A stretch of 64,000 bases of DNA from Porogramme epimiltina (Eukaryota; Basidiomycota; Agaricomycetes; Polyporales; Polyporaceae): NCBI GenBank assembly GCA_900155495.1, contig FTLJ01000160.1:124001-188000 (forward strand). Direction: 5' to 3'. Of the stretch, positions 58,303 through 64,000 are shown piece by piece. The position numbers and the translations under genes were made by a program. Positions within the stretch are counted from its first letter, which is position 1; the number at the start of each line of letters is the position of its first letter. The notes beneath the pieces were generated by a model. It worked only from the letters and a program-made list of their open reading frames with translations. It made no database searches and was not told where the DNA came from.

Positions 58303-59089
58303 CCAGCTGGCCTGGAAGACGAACCTCTCGACACTGCTGCCTTAGGTGCATATGCTTCTCGTTCCCGTCTCCGGCAATGCTACTCCGTGATGTCGATGAT
58401 ATGATCCTGTTTGAGTTCTGGTGGAAGATTTCAGGAATCCCGACCTTTAACTTACCTGGAGATCACGGCTGTCCTTGTTGCGAATCCCCCGTGGAACTTG
58501 CGGCTGTATCACATTTCTAGATTCCTCGGCCTAGTGCGATATTTGAATAGTCATGATCTGCCTCCATACAAGACAGACTATTCCTGCTCACGGAGAGCAT
58601 CGCTTGCACGTCCCGAGATATCACATCACGCGCCACGGCAAACCAGTATCGCCGCCGGCGCCACCGCCCCGTGGAGAAGTCTCCCTCGGAATGCTTCTTG
58701 CCGCCTATAAGCCTTCTTCATAGCGCTCCCGGCACTCTTTCGACCCAGGTCATTTTCAGCGGAGCTCGCTCTAAATGATACTTTGACGATTAGGAAACAC
58801 TACAATTCCCGCTCTTCGAGTCCTCCAATCGCTTCGTCCACCGGCAGCTGGCAATTGGTGAGTTCGTTTTGTCACCGACTTCTGCGTAACCCGGGATCCC
58901 CCCTCCAGTGCATCCGAAGAGCTCTAATTGGCTTCTAACCTCGGTGACAGGAGTCTATCAGCTCCAAGATGCCACGGGTCCCTATTCGGATGAACGTTGC
59001 CTCCCTCGGCTAGTATATGTATCTGCTCCCCAACCGAGTCTTTGGAGTCATTCCCTCTCAGCATACATCTGCCTGGCACAGGCTGCGAT
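58303..59089. other. intergenic between DUF6533 genes 9 and 10
   Basis: 0.8 kb; upstream region of gene 10. A plus-strand frame at 58411-58710 has no domain. Confidence 0.4.
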
Positions 59090-60804
59090 ATGGACTCTTC
59101 AACACCCTACGATTTCTCGTAAGTGCTTCCCCTTCGGAGACTACTCGTATGAAGAGTGATATACGTTACTGCCTTAGACTTCTTGAAACGAGGAGGGATG
59201 CCGTCTTCCGCCTCGCCTTCTCTTCAGCTGCGTTTAGTGAGTTCTCTTTTGGTGCTGCCCCCAGTGTGTTTGGGCCTTATCATCTGCCATATCGCTAGCT
59301 GTGTTATATTTTGACTATGCACTCACGTTCGGGATGGAGGTGGAACGGTTCTGGAAGCGGGAGTTCTCGACAGCTTCGTTCGGGTTCTTTCTGAACCGCT
59401 ACTTGGCAGTCTTTGCCCACATCCCAATCATCTACGAGTTCTTCGGTCCCCAGACGCCATCGGTGCGTATGCTCCTCTGAATATATTCTTGGCACATACT
59501 CAAGCTAGGCCTCTCATCGGGCGGATGAATGATGCAGATGTAAGTTGAATACCGAAACGTCGGCTACCATATTCGTTATTCAATGGTTTCTAAACAGATG
59601 CAACAAGTTGCAGAGGTTTCATCAGATACTCGCCGGGGTGACACAGGTGGTTGTTGCGGGTGAGTGTTTGACCATGTATCATCTCTTTAGGCACAGGCTT
59701 CACAAGATAGCACCACTACAGCGTTGCAAATATTCCGCGTATACGCCTTGTACCATAGCAGCCGGAAAGTCCTCTTTTCATTGATCGGTTTGGCGATTTC
59801 AGGATGTGTAGTTGCATCGGTGAGCCCACTGTGGTTCCTCCCGAAACTTCCCCCCCAAAGAATAACGAAGCTTTATCCCTTTTGAAGTGGGCAATTATAA
59901 TGGTCTGGAAAACCAAACCCCTAATCAGTCGTACTGTGGGCCTTCAGGATGGCCAACATTCGAGCCCGGGCTGTAATTATGATACTACGGATGCGCAGTA
60001 AGTCTAGATTATTTTCCGGTCGTTATTCGCGATCGTAACATTTCTGCATCAACCCTAGGGGTCGCTGTACGTCTTCTGTGAAGTATAGTTGGATTTTCTG
60101 ATATGTAATTTTTGTCAGGGTTCGCCGCTGTGTGGGCCTGCGTCTTGGTCTTAGACTTGACGATATTCACCCTGACGCTCTACCGCATTCTCACCTCCGG
60201 GCGCATCCTGAAAGGCAGTCTATTTAATGTGATCCTACGAGACGGTAAGTCACGATCACTCAGGGACAACATTTTAGAGTCGGATTAGTAATGAAATTTG
60301 CACAGGTGTCTTGTACTTCGGGTTGGTACCGTCATGCAGCAGCTATATCTAAAGCGGCGTTGTCCTGACAGGATCGAACTTTAGTGTTCTGCTGGGGTGT
60401 CATCTGACTAATGTTTCGACCTTTCTTGTAAGTATGCTAATTCCAAGCCTGAGACATGTGGAAGTTACACTCACACTAATCGCTTTCATGGGGCTCAAAC
60501 AGCTGGCGCGGGTGAATCATTTTCATGGCATCCAGTTAAATTTGAAGGCTCATATATATGCCCAATATTGCAGCCTGCTTTCAAGAGCATCAGCGTCACT
60601 GTCACTAACGTGTAAGCACTAGCCACACCTTTACCAGACTAAATAGAGTGCGTTAACTAGACCCTCCATAGAGTTGCAGCATCTCTAATGTCTCGACTGA
60701 TGCTGAACTTGCGAGACCCGTTGGTTTCGCTCAACGCCCTAGCGTCGCGCCAAAGTTCTTCCAATGCAGACATTCGTTTCAACTCGGGGAGTACCTATCA
60801 GTGA
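59090..60804 (+). CDS. DUF6533 multi-pass membrane protein, gene 10
   Basis: Function unknown. The start MDSSTPYDFS joins LLETRRDAVFRLAFSSAAFS in phase. The core exon reads VLYFDYALTFGMEVERFW, FFLNRYLAVFAHIPIIYEFF. Then CNKLQRFHQILAGVTQVVVAG, LQIFRVYALYHSSRKVLF, VWACVLVLDLTIFTLTLYR, GRILKGSLFNVILRDG, LLGCHLTNVSTFL, PAFKSISVTVTNV and SLMSRLMLNLRDPLVSL with a Ser/Asn-rich tail ending NSGSTYQ at 60804. Very regular example of the family exon order. Closest in the window to gene 9, its upstream neighbour. Confidence 0.83.
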
Positions 60805-61629
60805 TCACAATTCAAGCATCTTTGTTTCATTTATCTTGTACTTCATTGGTTTTTTGGCGCTGGGTTGCCCGAAATGATAGTCATCTCTCTTAAAAGCACT
60901 ACCTCAATAGATTAATGAGAATGCACTATGGGGAAGCACTACACTCCCTCCTGGTGGAGTGTTAACACCTCGGCGAATCCCGGAGTATTACCCGTAACGT
61001 CATCTCGCTCATGATCTTATCGTTTGTATTTTGCGATCAGTGTATCTTAGATTAGATCCGATGCCTCCGGGAGGTAGTGTCCGTTCATGCCGCCTGTCCG
61101 CATGCCTCTATCCTCATTTGTAAGTGAGAATCCAGTGCATGTGGCAAGACGAATCGCCAGATGCTGATACTTAATAGTACAAAATTTTCTTCCACCGCCT
61201 TCCTCGGAAGGCTATCAGCGGTAATACGAGTTTAGATGTATGGGCACCAAAATTTTCGCTGCCAGAGGTGCACCGATACCATGAGTCGTTCGGTGGTCCG
61301 GGTGATAGGTTTAAATCGCGAGGTTCGTTTTTATTGTCGTGCAAGGCTTGACGTGTCTTTGAATAACTCAGGTTTCGGTGTGCGTTGCACCGTGCTTTAC
61401 GCGGTGTGAGTTTTTTATGCCGTCTCGACATCATTACAAGTTCGACAACTCCGCCCATGCTCAAAGACTAATCCCCGGTGGCAAGTGTACATCACGATAT
61501 GAGCACAGAGTGGCGTTTTAACTTTTGACCGTCGTCAACTGGAAAACATATATATGCACCCAACATCGGTATAGGCTGTCACCCCACTTAGCTCTCTTGG
61601 TCCCCATCCCCTTTCCTGAATCCTGAGCC
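60805..61629. other. intergenic between DUF6533 genes 10 and 11
   Basis: 0.8 kb. A minus-strand frame at 61171-61464 is open for 97 codons but shows no domain. The TATA box of gene 11 is listed separately. Confidence 0.4.
61549..61556 (+). promoter_or_regulatory. TATA box of DUF6533 gene 11
   Basis: TATATATG, about 80 bases upstream of the ATG. Confidence 0.45.
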
Positions 61630-63169
61630 ATGGATCTTCCTACCGCTGTCGGAGCCGCCGCATTCAGTGAGCGCCCGATTTCACGAACTATTGACTCCGA
61701 GGCTGCAGCACATCTGACAATGTCTTTCTCAATTAGCCATACTCTACTTCGACTACGTACTGACCTTCGATATAGAGGTGGAGAGATTCTGGATGCGACA
61801 ATTCTCCTGGATCTCTTTTGGGTTTTTCCTCAACCGGTACCTTGCGGTAGGAATGCATATTCCTGTCATGTTCGAACTCTTTTGGGCACGACAACCTTCA
61901 GTGAGAGCCTTATTTTCAGTCGCGTGAATAAAATCATGCTTACCTCCAGATGTCGATACAACGAAGGTGTACGTAAAAGACTACAAGTATGCATGAAAAT
62001 ACTTTCGTGGTGACGATACACCCTATTGTGTCTCTATAGTTGTACAAACCTTCTATTGTATCATCAAATGCTCCTGTTGATCGCTCAAATCGTTATTGGA
62101 GGTAAGCTACATCCGGCAGAGCGTTGAATCCGGCCCGCACAAGCTAATCTGACTACAGTTCTGCAAATATTCCGTGTGTATGCCATGTATCATTGTAACC
62201 GGAAGATTCTCTTCACGCTAGTCGTGATTGCATGTCTCATGTCTACTGTCGGAGCGGTGAGTCACATGAATAGGGTCCATCTTCGTGTGTCACTTATTCT
62301 GACCCCGGAATGATTCTCTGTCATTTGGTGGACAGTGGGCCCTCTGTATGGTATGGAGAATCAGCCCGCAGTTCGCCGCCGCCGCTTCTCTTAGCGCGCC
62401 TCACATTGGATGCGACATTGACATTGCAGAAGCCCAGTGAGCTCAAATTTTGTTCCTTAAATAGTTTGAAACTAATGTTATTTTCGATCAGGGGTCGCTG
62501 TATGTCTCACAGAGTCGATAATTCGTTCTCTGATGTCCTTTGTGTAGGGTTCGCGGTCGCATGGTCTTGTATGCTGGTTTTCGACATAGCAGTGTTTAGC
62601 CTCACACTTTATCGTGTCATGGGAATTGGACAATTATGGCGTCGCAGTCTTTTCACCATCATTCTCCGCGACGGTACGTGAGGTAGTATATCAACGTAAC
62701 ACGAGGTTGAACTTTTTGCAGGTGCTCTGTATTTCGCGTATGTATATGAGGTCCTTTGGAAAGATGGATAAAAAAAATCTCACGCGTACACCCTAACAGC
62801 GTAGTACTCGTATGCCATTTGGCTACTGTCTTGATATCCTTGGTAAACCTTCCTCTTCTCCTATATATATTCATACGCTTACCCCCGCCTTCCCTGTGTT
62901 TATTGCCATCGTGGGCCTCATCCCCTTGCAAAGCTGGCACCAGTACGTTATATCATTTGAAGTGGTTCCAAACTTATTTTTCCTCACAGCCCGCTCTCAA
63001 AAGCCTCACCGCTGCAATCGCAAACGTGTAAGCGCTGCCTCCATGTTTGGAATAACTTCCTGAATCACCCCTATTCAGGCTCGCTTCGTCCTTGGTGACT
63101 CGCATGATGCTTAATATACGCGACCCGGAGCTAGCAAACTATGCATTACCACGACTACCAAGTTCATGA
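61630..63169 (+). CDS. DUF6533 multi-pass membrane protein, gene 11 (shortened N-terminus)
   Basis: Function unknown. The first exon is only MDLPTAVGAAAF and is spliced directly to the core exon, so the usual separate leader exon and the DA-RLAF helix are missing or fused. The core reads ILYFDYVLTFDIEVERFW, FFLNRYLAVGMHIPVMFELF. Then CTNLLLYHQMLLLIAQIVIGG, LQIFRVYAMYHCNRKILFT, AWSCMLVFDIAVFSLTLYR, LWRRSLFTIILRDG, and SLVTRMMLNIRDPELAN with a short tail ending PRLPSS at 63169. Frame intact as read. It is followed on the same strand by the broken SurE copy. Confidence 0.8.
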
Positions 63170-63375
63170 GGTGGCGATAAACGTTTTGCCTACAAGCAAA
63201 TGCAGGGAAAGGGTTCCGGGGTTTGCTCTAAACATCGTCTAGTCCAATTCATCCGTGACTGTCAACATTTTCAGGAAGCGATTTGATTTTCATGAATGCT
63301 TTTTTGTGGAGCTCTTGGTTGTACTCAGTCGGCGGGTTATCAAATGCGGTGTTGACATTCTTAGCTCGGAGTGTA

Positions 63376-63662
63376 GTGGGCTGGTGAATGTGAACTACTA
63401 TGTGGCGGTCGACGACTGCCTGCCCACAGCCTTGTGGCTAGTGTGAAATTCGCTCTTGACGTGCACAGAGACATTCGGGTCGGACCACATGCCTAATGTG
63501 AGCAGCGTCGTCGGGAAGGGCCGCGATGCGTGTGTGCCGGCGTTAAGTGCGTCGCCGAAGTTGAACGTGAGCGCGACGACACAGGCTCAGGTGTTCGAGT
63601 GCTTGCAGAGTCTTCCTCTCACCGGGATTGACTATCCGGTCTATGTGAGAGCGGGCAGGTAA
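63376..63662 (+). pseudogene. broken SurE-like copy 4 (3' part only)
   Basis: Matches the last exon of SurE copy 3 but is decayed. VNVNYYVAVDDCLPTA corresponds to the NVNYAAIDDCPSADA region, then stops; a stretch of about 15 codons is missing; a second frame gives TCTETFGSDHMPNVSSVVG and KLNVSATTQAQVF up to LQSLPLTGID, where the stop codon is lost and reading goes on for eight codons. Two conserved Cys are replaced (TETF for TETC, LTGID for LTCLD). No signal peptide, NDDGW or SGPN exons were found upstream. A remnant of a DUF6533-SurE unit. Confidence 0.8.
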
Positions 63663-64000
63663 GCGGTTACATGACGGCGTTTAGATAATACTTTATTACA
63701 GCTGTGTGTAAGGAACGATGGTAAGCTGATCAGATATCCTTTAATCCGGGACATCGACCGTCGTTGACTGACTAGGGACAAAGACATTTTATGCACAGAC
63801 ACCATAATGGAACAAGGGGCAGGCATTGCTTGTGTGAGATAATTGACTTCCAGTCATGGACGAAAGTCTCGTAGTGCAGGATTCGAACCTTGACTCAGTC
63901 ATAGGCACAGAGTTCCCGGGGTTTCCCGGTTCACCGTAATTGCGGTGAGTCAGCGATCCGCTTCGCGGCCGGCGGGAGAGCTGTCAACGTTTCAAATTTC
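63663..64000. other. 3' flank of broken SurE copy to window end
   Basis: Contains tRNA-like element copy B. Parts resemble the flank of SurE copy 3: TTACAGCTGTGTGTAAGGA here against TTATAGCCGTGTATAAGGA at about 55731. Confidence 0.5.
63868..63960 (-). repeat. tRNA-like B-box element with hairpin, copy B
   Basis: The minus strand has GGTTCGAATCC (63879-63889) and a hairpin formed by TTCACC with GGTGAG around 63930-63949, followed on the plus strand by CGATCCG. Compared with copy A the stem has one compensatory change (T-A to C-G) and one T-A to T-G change, so pairing is kept. About 210 bases separate the B box from the end of the broken SurE copy, similar to copy A. Confidence 0.45.

Noticed and set aside
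1..64000. CRISPR array, rRNA genes, complete transposon or retroelement
   Set aside because: No regularly spaced repeats, no rRNA-like stretches, no reverse transcriptase, integrase or transposase motifs seen.

Overview
The window reads as nuclear DNA of a filamentous basidiomycete, most likely a wood-decay Agaricomycete. Genes are split by many short GT-AG introns (about 50-70 nt) with tiny exons. The repertoire fits: an expansion of aryl-alcohol-dehydrogenase-type aldo/keto reductases, and many copies of DUF6533 membrane proteins, a family I know from Agaricomycetes. No rRNA, CRISPR array or complete transposon was seen. I called 24 protein-coding genes, one broken SurE copy and one possible gene end at the left edge. 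Coordinates of spliced genes run from start codon to stop codon; exon limits were read by hand.

Layout. 1-18 kb: four AAD-type reductases, all on the minus strand (1405-2866, 5282-6733, 7945-9400, 15598-17038), with an APH-fold kinase-like gene (3910-5016, plus) between the first two. A SurE-like gene (10243-11711) and the first DUF6533 gene (12577-14307) lie between the third and fourth. 18-25 kb: three more minus-strand DUF6533 genes. 26.5-28.5 kb: an oxysterol-binding protein of the Kes1/Osh4 type. 29.6-39.7 kb: four plus-strand DUF6533 genes followed by a second SurE-like gene (40761-42073). 43-53 kb: a compact housekeeping block with an NHP6-type HMG-box protein, an otubain deubiquitinase, a PUS3/DEG1 tRNA pseudouridine synthase and two tandem branched-chain aminotransferases. 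54-64 kb: a third SurE-like gene, three more plus-strand DUF6533 genes and a decayed fourth SurE copy.

The outstanding feature is 11 DUF6533 genes over about 50 kb, with SurE-like secreted phosphatase candidates at the edges of the runs. In three cases the order is DUF6533 then SurE on the same strand. The copies share exon order and motifs but differ in N-terminus and in C-terminal tail after the conserved NIRDP-like motif. This looks like birth-and-death evolution of a multi-pass membrane family. Whether SurE and DUF6533 proteins act together is inference only. The downstream flanks of SurE copies 3 and 4 also share a tRNA-like B-box element with a hairpin that keeps its pairing, which shows the ends of these units were duplicated together.
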